Assembly (NCBI GenBank): GCA_947627325.1
Contig: CANQVO010000004.1
Span: forward strand, 153,517-217,516
Direction: 5' to 3'
Source of the DNA: an uncultured Oscillospiraceae bacterium
GTDB taxonomy: Bacteria > Bacillota > Clostridia > Oscillospirales > Oscillospiraceae
Length of the DNA stretch: 64,000 nt
The position numbers were made by a program, and so were the translations under genes. Below the pieces are notes generated by a model. The model was given only the letters and a program-made list of their open reading frames with translations. It had not been told where the DNA came from and searched no databases. This document shows positions 24,743 to 32,781 of the stretch, one piece after another; within the stretch, counting starts at the first letter, position 1, and each line of letters starts with the position of its first letter.

Positions 24743-25639
24743 CTATTCCCCCTTGTGGTAGCAGAGGTCCAGGGCCTTTTCCACCGTCTCCACCCGGACC
24801 TCCCGGTGGCTGCCCCCGAACTCCCCGTCCAGGGTCCAGGCCACCTCCTCCTGGCTTGTGATGTGGAGGGTGCTGGTGTGGAAGCCGATGACCAGCCCAT
24901 CCTCGCCGGGGCTCTGGGTGATGACCGCCTTGAGGATGGCCTGGAGCTCCAACGGGGTCTTGGGCGGGCGGACCAGGATCGCCTCGAACTGCCCGTCGTC
25001 CAGCTTGACCTCCTCGGCGGGCCAGCCCTGAAAGCCGCCCACGGAGCGGGTGTTGCCCACCATGCCGAAGATAAAATCCCCCTCCAGCGTCCCCCCGTCG
25101 TGCTCCACCGTCATGCGGTAGCTGTGGATGTTGCCCAGCTGTCCGATGCCCTCCAGCACGTAGGCCAGGTGGCCGAAGAGGTTTTTGAAGGGCTGGGGGG
25201 TGTCGTAGCTGACGTTGGTAAAGGCGCCGAAGGCGGCCACGTAGACAAAGCTGTCCCCGTTGAAGCGGCCCATGTCGCAGGCCATGATATCCTCCCCCGC
25301 CGCCACCTGGGCGGCCCGGGCCATGTCCCGGGGCAGGTCCAGGTTTTTGGAGAAGTCGTTGGTGGTGCCCGCGGGGATGTAGCCCAGCACCGGGGGCTCT
25401 TCCATCTCCATCAGCGCCGCCACCACCTCGTGGAGGGTGCCGTCCCCGCCACAGCAGACGATGCGGGCGTAGTCGCGGCCGACGGCCCGGACCAGCTGGG
25501 TGGCGTCCCCGGCGGCCCGGGTGGGATAGGCGGTGGGCAGATACCCGCTCTCCACAAAGGCGCTCAAAATTTCCGCCAGCCGGGTCTTGACCTTGCCCTG
25601 GCCGGCGCGGGGATTGTAGACGAACAGAAGGTCGTTCAT
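24743..25639 (-). CDS. Diacylglycerol/lipid kinase family protein (YegS/DgkB type)
   Basis: A 298-residue cytoplasmic protein. ATG at 25639 gives the family start MNDLLFVYNPRAGQGKVKTR. The nucleotide-binding motif GGDGTLHEVV and the following PAGTTNDFSKNLDLP are characteristic of the DAGK catalytic domain. The C-terminal beta domain ends with DGEFGGSHREVRVE, as in YegS/DgkB. It likely phosphorylates a membrane lipid such as diacylglycerol. The start choice is supported by the family N-terminus rather than by an ideal ribosome site. Confidence 0.9.
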   Translation of the reverse strand: MNDLLFVYNPRAGQGKVKTRLAEILSAFVESGYLPTAYPTRAAGDATQLVRAVGRDYARIVCCGGDGTLHEVVAALMEMEEPPVLGYIPAGTTNDFSKNLDLPRDMARAAQVAAGEDIMACDMGRFNGDSFVYVAAFGAFTNVSYDTPQPFKNLFGHLAYVLEGIGQLGNIHSYRMTVEHDGGTLEGDFIFGMVGNTRSVGGFQGWPAEEVKLDDGQFEAILVRPPKTPLELQAILKAVITQSPGEDGLVIGFHTSTLHITSQEEVAWTLDGEFGGSHREVRVETVEKALDLCYHKGE

Positions 25640-25726
25640 AGGCGGCGCGCCCCCTCTCTTTGGGGTGATTGTAGCACGTTTTCCCCGGCTTTTCAATGGC
25701 CGGGCCGTCTTTTCCCGGGAAAGGTG

Positions 25727-25755
25727 TGGACAAGGGCGGGGGAGACAGATATAAT
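25727..25755 (+). promoter_or_regulatory. Promoter of galE-galM
   Basis: TGGACA and a perfect TATAAT are 17 bases apart, about 35 bases before galE. Confidence 0.75.
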
Positions 25756-25794
25756 AGTGGTATCAGATATTTTTCAAAAGGGAGGTCCTGGCAG

Positions 25795-26787
25795 ATGAAA
25801 ACCATTCTGGTGGCCGGCGGGGCCGGCTATATCGGCAGCCACATGACGGCGCTGCTGGTGGAAAAGGGCTTTCAGGTGGTGGTGGCGGACAACCTGTCCA
25901 CCGGCCACCGGCAGGCGGTGAAGGGGGGCGCGGCGCTCCGGGTGGGGGACGTGCGGGACGCGGCCTTCCTGGACCGGGTCTTCTCCGAGTTCGCCATCGA
26001 TGCCGTGGTCAACTTCGCCGCCTTCTCCCTGGTGGGGGAGAGCGTCACCGACCCCCTGAAGTACTACGGCAACAACGTGGGCGGGGCGGTGAGTATGCTC
26101 ACGGCCATGAAGGACCACGGGGTGGACAAGATCGTCTTCTCCTCCACCGCCGCCACCTATGGCGAGCCGGAAAAACAGCCCATCGAGGAGACCGACCGCA
26201 CCGACCCCACCAACCCCTACGGCGGCTCCAAGCTGGCCATCGAAGGGCTCCTGAAGTGGTGCGACCGGGCCTACGGCATCCGCTACGCCGCCCTGCGCTA
26301 CTTCAACGCCGCCGGGGCCAACGGGGAGGCGGACATCGGCGAGGACCACCACCCGGAGACCCACCTGATCCCCATCGTCCTCCAGTGCGCCCTGGGCAAG
26401 CGGGAGCGCGTGGGCATCTACGGCGACGACTACCCCACCCCCGACGGCACCTGCGTGCGGGACTACATCCACGTCCGGGACCTGGCCGCCGCCCACCTGC
26501 TGGCCCTGGAGTACCTGGACCGGGGCGGCCAGAGCGGGGCCTTTAACCTGGGCAGTGGGGACGGCTTCTCTGTGAAAGAGATCATCGACACCGCCCGCCA
26601 GGTCACCGGCAAGCCCATCCCCGCCGTGACCGAGCCCCGGCGGGCGGGGGACCCGTCGGTGCTCATCGCCTCCAACGCCAAGGCCCGGGAGGTGCTGGGC
26701 TGGGCCCCGGAGCGGGGTCTGGAGACCATCATCGCCGATGCCTGGGCCTGGCACAGCGGCCACCCGGACGGCTATGGGGAGGGTTGA
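25795..26787 (+). CDS. galE: UDP-glucose 4-epimerase
   Basis: A 330-residue short-chain dehydrogenase-like enzyme; ATG follows GGGAGG. The NAD-binding motif GGAGYIGSH is at residues 8-16, the catalytic Tyr-x3-Lys is in [11 protein letters not shown], and a Ser/Thr pair lies in [11 protein letters not shown]. It interconverts UDP-galactose and UDP-glucose. It is three bases upstream of galM in a two-gene operon. Confidence 0.96.
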   Translation: MKTILVAGGAGYIGSHMTALLVEKGFQVVVADNLSTGHRQAVKGGAALRVGDVRDAAFLDRVFSEFAIDAVVNFAAFSLVGESVTDPLKYYGNNVGGAVSMLTAMKDHGVDKIVFSSTAATYGEPEKQPIEETDRTDPTNPYGGSKLAIEGLLKWCDRAYGIRYAALRYFNAAGANGEADIGEDHHPETHLIPIVLQCALGKRERVGIYGDDYPTPDGTCVRDYIHVRDLAAAHLLALEYLDRGGQSGAFNLGSGDGFSVKEIIDTARQVTGKPIPAVTEPRRAGDPSVLIASNAKAREVLGWAPERGLETIIADAWAWHSGHPDGYGEG

Positions 26788-26790
26788 GAA

Positions 26791-27795
26791 ATGGTAGAGC
26801 GGGTAGAACTGAAAAGCGGCTTCTGCTGGCGCGTCCGGGAGGGCCGGACCTATGTGGACATCGTCCCCTACGGCGCGTCCCTCCGCTCCATCGTGGTGCC
26901 CGACCGGGACGGCGTCCTCCGGGACGTGTGCCTGGGCTACGACGGCGCGCTGGACTACGCCACCCAGGGCGGCTGCCTGGGGGCCGTCGTGGGCCGGTAC
27001 GCCAACCGCATCTCCGGCGCGGCCTTCACCCTGAACGGCCGGACCTACCGCCTCTTCAACAACGAAGGGCCCAACACCTGCCACGGCGGGGGCTTTGGCT
27101 TCCACAAGCGCTGGTGGCACGCCCAGCCCGCGGGGGAGAACGCCCTGGTCTGCCGCCTGGACTCCCCTGACGGGGACGAGGGCTTTCCCGGCCGCCTGGT
27201 GCTGGAGGTCACCTACACCTGGCAGGGCGGGGCCCTGACCATCGACTACCGGGCCCACAGCGACGCGGACACCGTCCTCAACCTGACCAACCACGTCTAC
27301 TTCAACCTGGCCGGCCAGGACGGCGGGGAGGTGGGGGACCACGTCCTCACCCTCCGGGCCGGGCAGATCACCCCCATCGGCATGGATAAGATGGTCACCG
27401 GCGCCCGCGCGGACGTGGCCGGCACCCCCTTCGACTTCCGCCAGGGCGCGACCCTGGGGGAGCGGTGGGACGCGCCCCAGCTGGCCCCCGCCAAGGGCTT
27501 TGACCACAACTACTGCCTGGACGGCGGCGACGGGCCCGACGCCGTCCTCACCTGCCCCCGGACGGGGATCTCCCTGGAGACCTTTACCGACCAGCCCGGG
27601 TGCCAGGTGTACAGCGCCGGGGGCCTGTCCCCCCGCCCGGGGAAGGAGGGCGCGCAATACGGCCCCTTCCACGGCCTGTGTTTGGAGACGCAGAACTTCC
27701 CCAACGCCGTCAACACCCCCGCCTTCCCCTCCCCGGTCCTGCGGGCGGGAGAGGAGTGGAAAAGCCGCACAGTCTACCGCTTCACGACGGAATGA
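26791..27795 (+). CDS. galM: Aldose 1-epimerase (galactose mutarotase)
   Basis: A 334-residue cytoplasmic enzyme converting beta- to alpha-galactose. Family motifs are visible: GRYANRISGA, the substrate histidines in NEGPNTCHGG and NHVYFNLAG, and the late LCLETQNFPNAVN with the catalytic glutamate. The length is typical. It directly follows galE, which supports a Leloir-pathway role, but galK and galT are not in the window. Confidence 0.95.
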   Translation: MVERVELKSGFCWRVREGRTYVDIVPYGASLRSIVVPDRDGVLRDVCLGYDGALDYATQGGCLGAVVGRYANRISGAAFTLNGRTYRLFNNEGPNTCHGGGFGFHKRWWHAQPAGENALVCRLDSPDGDEGFPGRLVLEVTYTWQGGALTIDYRAHSDADTVLNLTNHVYFNLAGQDGGEVGDHVLTLRAGQITPIGMDKMVTGARADVAGTPFDFRQGATLGERWDAPQLAPAKGFDHNYCLDGGDGPDAVLTCPRTGISLETFTDQPGCQVYSAGGLSPRPGKEGAQYGPFHGLCLETQNFPNAVNTPAFPSPVLRAGEEWKSRTVYRFTTE

Positions 27796-27799
27796 TTGT

Positions 27800-27835
27800 C
27801 AAAGGAGGGGCCAATGGCCCCTCCTTTGATATTTT
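27800..27835 (+). terminator. Intrinsic terminator of galE-galM
   Basis: A stem CAAAGGAGGGGCC with GGCCCCTCCTTTG and a three-base loop is followed by ATATTTT. Confidence 0.88.
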
Positions 27836-27860
27836 GCGGCCCGCCGCAGCGCGCGAAGAC

Positions 27861-27899
27861 AAAAGCCCCCCGGAGGACAAGGGCCTCCGGGGGGCTTTT
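27861..27899. terminator. Second, bidirectional terminator (galM / dtxR-type gene)
   Basis: A 16-bp perfect stem, AAAAGCCCCCCGGAGG at 27861-27876 with its complement at 27884-27899, has an A-run on the left and TTTTT on the right. It can end the converging regulator gene. Confidence 0.9.
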
Positions 27900-27915
27900 T
27901 CACTCGTTGGGCGGG

Positions 27916-28287
27916 TCAGTTCAGGCTGCCTTTGGCGTGGGCCAGGAGTTTTTCAAAGGTCTCGTCGGACAGGTCGTGCTCCACCTTGCAGGCGTCCCGC
28001 TCCGCCACCGCCGGGTCCACCCCCAGGCGGACGAAGAAGTCCTTGAGGGTGCGGTGCCGCTCCCAGGTACGCATGGCCACCTCCCGGCCCGCGTCGGTCA
28101 GGGCGATGACGCCCCCCTCGTCCACCCGGATGTGGCCGCTCTCCCGGAGCTTTTTCATGGCCACGCTGACGCTGGGCTTGGAGTAGCCCAACTCCGCCGC
28201 CACGTCGATGCTCCGCACGTGCTTGCCCTGCTCCTGGAGTTTTAAGATAGATTCCAAATAATCCTCTCCCGACTGGTAAATGGGCAC
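27916..28287 (-). CDS. DtxR-family metal-dependent repressor, likely regulator of the feo operon
   Basis: A 123-residue protein. GTG at 28287 gives the typical start (PIYQSGEDYLESILKL); a longer frame exists but no AUG with a ribosome site. Residues 1-65 form a winged helix with SIDVAAELGYSKPSVSVAMK. The following dimerisation region has the metal ligands of the family: E-x-x-H in WERHRTL, then AERDACKVEHDLSDET. There is no SH3-like third domain. It is divergent from feoA, and three GTTAG-N6-CTAAC palindromes lie in that operon. An iron-sensing role is the simplest reading; manganese is possible. Confidence 0.88.
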   Translation of the reverse strand: MPIYQSGEDYLESILKLQEQGKHVRSIDVAAELGYSKPSVSVAMKKLRESGHIRVDEGGVIALTDAGREVAMRTWERHRTLKDFFVRLGVDPAVAERDACKVEHDLSDETFEKLLAHAKGSLN

Positions 28288-28371
28288 CTCCAGCCCCCCT
28301 TTCCCCAGGTTCTCTTTACAGAGTAGCACAAGCCGCCCCAAAGGGCAAGGAAAAATTTTTTGGAAAAGGGG

Positions 28372-28400
28372 TTGACAAACCGGGGGAGTTTGTTTATACT
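28372..28400 (+). promoter_or_regulatory. Promoter of the feo operon
   Basis: A perfect TTGACA and TATACT are 17 bases apart. The transcription start would fall a few bases before operator 1. Confidence 0.85.
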
Positions 28401-28410
28401 AACTTCGCTT

Positions 28411-28430
28411 GGGTTAGCTACTGCTAACCC
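28411..28430 (+). promoter_or_regulatory. Operator 1 of the feo operon
   Basis: A perfect 8-4-8 palindrome GGGTTAGC-TACT-GCTAACCC lies just downstream of the -10 box, where a bound repressor would block initiation or clearance. Confidence 0.75.
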
Positions 28431-28446
28431 TTTTCACCGCCGTCTG

Positions 28447-28462
28447 GTTAGTCATATCTAAC
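28447..28462 (+). promoter_or_regulatory. Operator 2 of the feo operon
   Basis: GTTAG-TCATAT-CTAAC has the same half-sites and six-base spacing as operator 1. It lies in the feoA leader, 16 bases before the start codon. Confidence 0.7.
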
Positions 28463-28478
28463 GAAGGGAGGGAGCGCC

Positions 28479-28694
28479 ATGCCCTTATCCATGTTGTCCC
28501 CCGGGGAGTCTGGGACCATCCGCAAGATCTCCGGCCGGGACGAGGTGCGCGCCCACCTGGCGGAGCTGGGCTTCGTGGTGGACGCGGTGGTCACCGTGGT
28601 CAGCGCCCTGGGGGGGAACCTGATCCTCCAGGTGAAGGACAGCCGGGTGGCCCTGGACCAGCAGATGGCAAACCGTATTCTGATATCTGTATAA
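28479..28694 (+). CDS. feoA: Ferrous iron transport protein FeoA (first copy)
   Basis: A 71-residue SH3-like protein; ATG follows GGGAGGGAG. The FeoA pattern is present: LSPGESGTIRKISG, then RAHLAELGFVVDAVVTVV, then ILQVKDSRVALDQQMANRI. It is a cytoplasmic partner of FeoB. A second feoA follows 13 bases later, a tandem arrangement common in Clostridia. Confidence 0.92.
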   Translation: MPLSMLSPGESGTIRKISGRDEVRAHLAELGFVVDAVVTVVSALGGNLILQVKDSRVALDQQMANRILISV

Positions 28695-28707
28695 AGGAGG
28701 AGAGAGG

Positions 28708-28929
28708 ATGAAAACGCTGAAAGACGTGAAGGTGGGGCAGACCGCCACCGTGGTCAGGCTCCACGGGGAGGGCGCGGTGAAGCGGCGGATCATGGACATG
28801 GGCATCACCCGGGGCACCGAGCTCTTTGTCCGCAAGGTGGCCCCCCTGGGCGACCCCATGGAACTGAACGTCCGGGGCTACGAGCTCTCCGTCCGCAAGG
28901 CGGACGCGGAGATGATCGAGGTGGAGTAA
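28708..28929 (+). CDS. feoA: Ferrous iron transport protein FeoA (second copy)
   Basis: A 73-residue SH3-like protein; ATG follows AGGAGAG. The motif KRRIMDMGITRGTELFVRKV, then APLGDPMELNVRGYELSVRK, is the classic FeoA core and is closer to consensus than the first copy. It is a probable FeoB regulator or partner. Confidence 0.95.
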   Translation: MKTLKDVKVGQTATVVRLHGEGAVKRRIMDMGITRGTELFVRKVAPLGDPMELNVRGYELSVRKADAEMIEVE

Positions 28930-28945
28930 AAAAATTTGACCATAG

Positions 28946-28961
28946 GTTAGTTAGAACTAAT
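28946..28961 (+). promoter_or_regulatory. Operator-like site 3 between feoA and feoB
   Basis: GTTAG-TTAGAA-CTAAT matches operators 1 and 2 except for the last base and keeps the six-base spacing. It ends one base before the feoB ribosome binding site, so it could be an internal control point. Confidence 0.55.
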
Positions 28962-28978
28962 CAAAGGAGGTTACAGCA

Positions 28979-31366
28979 TTGGCAGACTTGAAGATCGCCC
29001 TGGCGGGCAACCCCAACTGCGGGAAGACCACGCTGTTCAACGCCCTGACCGGCTCCAACCAGTATGTGGGCAACTGGCCGGGGGTGACGGTGGAGAAGAA
29101 GGAGGGGACCCTGAAGGGTCACAAGGACGTGACCATCCAGGACCTGCCCGGCATCTACTCCCTGTCCCCCTACACCCTGGAGGAGGTGGTGGCCCGGGAT
29201 TACTTAGTGAAGGAGCGCCCGGACGCCATTCTCAACATCGTAGACGGCACCAACATCGAGCGCAACCTCTACCTGACCACCCAGCTCATCGAGCTGGGCC
29301 TGCCGGTGGTGGTGGCGGTGAACATGATCGACCTGGTGCGGAAGAACGGGGACAAGATCGACCTGGACCGCCTGGGCGCCGCCCTGGGCTGCCCGGTGGT
29401 GGAGATCTCCGCACTGAAGGGGGAAGGGGGCATGGCCGCCGCGGAAAAGGCGGTGGAGCTGGCCCGGAGCCACCGGGCCGGGGAGTTGCCCCACGTGTTC
29501 ACCGGCAGTGTGGAGCACGCCCTGGCCCACATCGAGGAGTCCATCCAGACCGCCGTCCCCCAGGGGTATCTGCGCTGGTACGCCATCAAGGTCTTTGAGC
29601 GGGACGAGAAGGTGCTGGCCGACCTGGCCCTGGACGGCGACCTGCTGGCCCACCTGGAGGACCACATCGCCGACTGCGAGGCGGAGCTGGACGATGACGC
29701 GGAGAGCATCATCACCAACCAGCGCTACGCCTACATCGCCTCCCTCATGTCCAAAGCGGTGAAGAAGGGGAAGGCCAAGGGGTCGTTGAGCCTCTCGGAC
29801 AAGATCGACCGGGTGGTGACCAACCGGGTGCTGGCCCTGCCCATCTTCGTGGTGGTCATGTTCCTGGTGTACGCCCTGGCCATGGGCAGCTGGACGGTGT
29901 CCATCGGCACGCACCTCACCGACTGGGCCAACGACGGCCTGTTCGGCGACGGCTGGTTCGTCCCCTTCACCGCCGATGCGGACGCCTGGGAGGAGGACTC
30001 CGGCGCCTTTGAGGAGGCCCAGGCGGTCATCGAGGCCTACGAGGCCGGGGAGAGCGAGGTCTACTTCTACGACGACGAGACCGGCGACACCGAGACGGTG
30101 GCCGTCACCCCGGCGCTCTACCAGGCGTCCCTGACGGTGCCCGAGCCCGACCCCCACGACTACGGCGTGTGGGTCCCCGGCATCCCGGTGCTGGTGGAGC
30201 GGGGGCTGAACGCCATCCACTGTAATGAAGTGGTCGCCTCCCTGGTGCTGGACGGCGTCATCGGCGGCGTGGGCGCGGTGCTGGGCTTTGTGCCCCAGAT
30301 GCTGGTGCTGTTCCTCCTGCTGGCGATTTTGGAGGACGTGGGCTATATGTCCCGCATCGCCTTTATCATGGACCGCATCTTCCGGCGCTTCGGCCTGTCC
30401 GGCAAATCCTTCATCCCCATGCTGGTAGCCACCGGCTGCGGCGTGCCCGGGCTGATGGCCTCCCGGACCATCGAGCAGGACCGGGACCGTAAGATGACCC
30501 TGATGACCACCACCTTCATGCCCTGCGGGGCCAAGGCCCCCATCATCGCCCTGTTCGCCGGGGCGCTGTTCGGCCACTCCCCCTGGGTGGCGGCCTCCGC
30601 CTACTTCATCGGCATCGCCGCCATCATCCTCTCCGGCATCATGCTGAAAAAGTTCAAAGCCTTCGCCGGGGAGCCCGCCCCCTTCGTTATGGAATTGCCC
30701 GCCTACCACCTGCCCAGCGCCGGGAACGTCCTGCGGGCCACCTGGGAGCGGGGCTGGTCCTTCATCAAGCGGGCCGGCACCGTCATCCTGGTCTCCGCCA
30801 TCCTGCTGTGGTTCCTCCAGAGCTTTGGCTTCACCCAGGGCGGCTTTGGCATGGTGGAGGACAGCGACGCGTCTCTGCTGGCCGCCATCGGCGGGGCGGT
30901 CTGCTGGATCTTCGCCCCCCTGGGCTTTGGCAACTGGCAGGCCACCGTGGCTACCATCACCGGCCTCATCGCCAAGGAGGAGGTGGTGGGCACCATGGGC
31001 GTGCTCTACCCGGGCAACCTGAGCGCCCAGATGGCCCTGGCCTTCACCGGCCTGACCGCCTACTCCTTTATGATCTTCAACCTCCTGTGCGCCCCCTGCT
31101 TCGCCGCCATCGGCGCCATCAAGCGGGAGATGAACAACGTGAAGTGGACCCTGGGGGCGGTGGGGTATATGTGCGCCTTCGCCTACGTGATCTCCCTGAT
31201 CGTCTACCAGTTGGGCGGACTGTTCACCGGGGCGGTGCCCTTCAACTTCTTCACCGTGGTAGCCGTCGCGGCGGTGGCGGGGCTTGTCTACCTCCTGGTC
31301 CGCAAGGGAGCCAAGGTAGATCACACCACCGCCGGCCTCTCCAGCGTGGCCGCCGCCGGAAAGTGA
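28979..31366 (+). CDS. feoB: Ferrous iron transporter FeoB
   Basis: A 795-residue Fe(II) transporter. A TTG start follows AAAGGAGG. The N-terminal G domain has GNPNCGKTT (residues 9-17), DLPGIYSLSPYTLEE and NMID; a helical spacer runs to about residue 275. Polytopic Gate domains follow, with MLVATGCGVPGLMASRTIE and KEEVVGTMGVLY. Between the first membrane segments lies an acidic insertion of about 70 residues (around 328-398) containing EEDSGAFEEAQAVIEAYEAG and a TPALYQAS stretch, probably exposed outside. The small Cys-rich protein gene follows 10 bases downstream. Confidence 0.96.
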   Translation: MADLKIALAGNPNCGKTTLFNALTGSNQYVGNWPGVTVEKKEGTLKGHKDVTIQDLPGIYSLSPYTLEEVVARDYLVKERPDAILNIVDGTNIERNLYLTTQLIELGLPVVVAVNMIDLVRKNGDKIDLDRLGAALGCPVVEISALKGEGGMAAAEKAVELARSHRAGELPHVFTGSVEHALAHIEESIQTAVPQGYLRWYAIKVFERDEKVLADLALDGDLLAHLEDHIADCEAELDDDAESIITNQRYAYIASLMSKAVKKGKAKGSLSLSDKIDRVVTNRVLALPIFVVVMFLVYALAMGSWTVSIGTHLTDWANDGLFGDGWFVPFTADADAWEEDSGAFEEAQAVIEAYEAGESEVYFYDDETGDTETVAVTPALYQASLTVPEPDPHDYGVWVPGIPVLVERGLNAIHCNEVVASLVLDGVIGGVGAVLGFVPQMLVLFLLLAILEDVGYMSRIAFIMDRIFRRFGLSGKSFIPMLVATGCGVPGLMASRTIEQDRDRKMTLMTTTFMPCGAKAPIIALFAGALFGHSPWVAASAYFIGIAAIILSGIMLKKFKAFAGEPAPFVMELPAYHLPSAGNVLRATWERGWSFIKRAGTVILVSAILLWFLQSFGFTQGGFGMVEDSDASLLAAIGGAVCWIFAPLGFGNWQATVATITGLIAKEEVVGTMGVLYPGNLSAQMALAFTGLTAYSFMIFNLLCAPCFAAIGAIKREMNNVKWTLGAVGYMCAFAYVISLIVYQLGGLFTGAVPFNFFTVVAVAAVAGLVYLLVRKGAKVDHTTAGLSSVAAAGK

Positions 31367-31376
31367 GGCGGGGGAC

Positions 31377-31511
31377 ATGGGCACCGCTGTCGTATTGCTG
31401 ATCCTGGCCGCCCTGGCCGCCGTTGCGGTCCGCTCGGTCTGGAAAAACCACAAGTCCGGCAAGTCCTGCTCCTGCGGCGGGGACTGCCCCCACTGCAAGG
31501 GCTGTCACTAA
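31377..31511 (+). CDS. FeoB-associated Cys-rich membrane protein
   Basis: A 44-residue protein: a single membrane helix (TAVVLLILAALAAVAVRSVW), a short basic stretch, then a tail with five cysteines ending CPHCKGCH. This matches the small FeoB-associated Cys-rich family found after clostridial feoB genes. The cysteine tail should face the cytoplasm and may handle Fe(II); its exact job is not established. Confidence 0.9.
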   Translation: MGTAVVLLILAALAAVAVRSVWKNHKSGKSCSCGGDCPHCKGCH

Positions 31512-31538
31512 GTCCGTCTCTGACCGTCACACACACAA

Positions 31539-31588
31539 GGCAAGGCCCGCCTCTCTTTATGAGAGGCGGGCCTTGCCGCTTTTGTTTT
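31539..31588 (+). terminator. Intrinsic terminator of the feo operon
   Basis: A 17-bp perfect stem (31539-31555 with 31561-31577, loop TTTAT) is followed by GCTTTTGTTTTT. It may also serve the converging gene, whose stop lies at the end of the T-run. Confidence 0.93.
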
Positions 31589-32724
31589 TATCTGCCCACT
31601 TCCGTGACCGTCACCAGCGTGTAGGGCTGGCGGCTCCAGGTACGGATGTTGCGCTGGACGGCCTGGGCGGTGGTGTAGGTGTCGTTCAGGGTCACCCGGG
31701 CGGCGCCCTGGGCGGCGTTGATATCGCTGACCAGGTTGGCCGCCTGGGCGGTGACGTTCCGCCCCCGGGGGGCCACGCCCCCGGACCAGACCCGCCAGTT
31801 GCCCTCCTTCGCCCCGCCCTGGAGGAAGGCCACCTGATTCGTCTCCGCCCGCAGGATGTGGCTCAGCCGCTCATTCCCCACCCGGAAGTCCCCCTCCGGG
31901 TCCTCCGGGCCCAACAGCAGGCCGATCTGGTGCCCCGCGGCGGCGGCGGAGCGAACGTCCGCGTCCCGGGTGAGCAGGTCATCGGGGGAGAAGAGGAACA
32001 GGGCGGAGTACCCCGCGGAGGAAAAGGCGTTCAGCAGGGTCTGGAACCCGCCCCCGTCGGTGCAGGCCACGGCGAAGGAGAGGTCCAAGGGCTGGACCTG
32101 TTCATCCGGCGGCGGGGTGGGGGTGGGGCCGGCCGTGGGCTCCGGGGAGGAGGGGGGCGCCTCCGCCGCCGCCTGGCTCTCCGCGTACTGCCGCAGGGGG
32201 CCGGCGGCCATGGTGGCGGCGGAGACGCCGAACTTGGCGTCGCTCAAGGTCGCCTGGGAGGAGCGGATCCGGGCCAGGGAGACGATGCCGTCGGCCAGGG
32301 GGAGGCGGGAATAGGAGTAGGTCAGGCCGAAGAACTCCGCCACAAAGCGCACAGGGATGAAGACCACGCCGTCCCGGCTGATGACCCGGGCGGCGTAGCT
32401 GTTGCCCTCCTTGTCCTCCGCCCCCGCCCGGTTGAGGTAAAAGATCAGGGTCTTCTCCCGGTTGAAGATGGTGAAGGTGCCGTTGGTGCGGTTGGTGGCG
32501 TAGGTGAGCCCCAGGCCCTTATCCTCCAGAAGGGTGCAGGGGGCGTAGAGGTTGCCGTCCCGGAGCACGGGCATGGACTCGGCGCTGATGAAGCTCAGCA
32601 TCAGCGTGTCGTTCACCCCCAGCAGATACACGTCCTCATAGGCCGCCAGCGCCGTCGGCCCGGACAGGAGCAGGGTCACCAGCAGGGCCGCCAGACACGC
32701 CAGCGCCACCCATCGCTTTTTCAC
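31588..32724 (-). CDS. Secreted stalk-domain protein with a degenerate polysaccharide deacetylase-like domain
   Basis: A 378-residue protein. GTG at 32724 follows GGGG at better spacing than an in-frame GTG nine bases further out. Signal peptide: KKRWVALACLAALLVTLLLS and ALA. Residues about 35-150 look like a copper amine oxidase N-terminal-like stalk domain (GVVFIPVRFVAEFFGLTYSY). A Pro/Thr linker (PEPTAGPTPTPPP) follows, then a NodB-like fold: FAVACTDGGGFQTLLNAFSS, AGYSALFLFSPDDLL and AAAAGHQIGLLLG. The NodB catalytic DD and HxxxH are missing, so it is probably not an active deacetylase. It likely binds wall glycans. Confidence 0.7.
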   Translation of the reverse strand: MKKRWVALACLAALLVTLLLSGPTALAAYEDVYLLGVNDTLMLSFISAESMPVLRDGNLYAPCTLLEDKGLGLTYATNRTNGTFTIFNREKTLIFYLNRAGAEDKEGNSYAARVISRDGVVFIPVRFVAEFFGLTYSYSRLPLADGIVSLARIRSSQATLSDAKFGVSAATMAAGPLRQYAESQAAAEAPPSSPEPTAGPTPTPPPDEQVQPLDLSFAVACTDGGGFQTLLNAFSSAGYSALFLFSPDDLLTRDADVRSAAAAGHQIGLLLGPEDPEGDFRVGNERLSHILRAETNQVAFLQGGAKEGNWRVWSGGVAPRGRNVTAQAANLVSDINAAQGAARVTLNDTYTTAQAVQRNIRTWSRQPYTLVTVTEVGR

Positions 32725-32781
32725 TCCGGCCACCCCATTTCGTAATTTTCAGAGAAAAAATAACGCTGTGTTATCGTGAGA

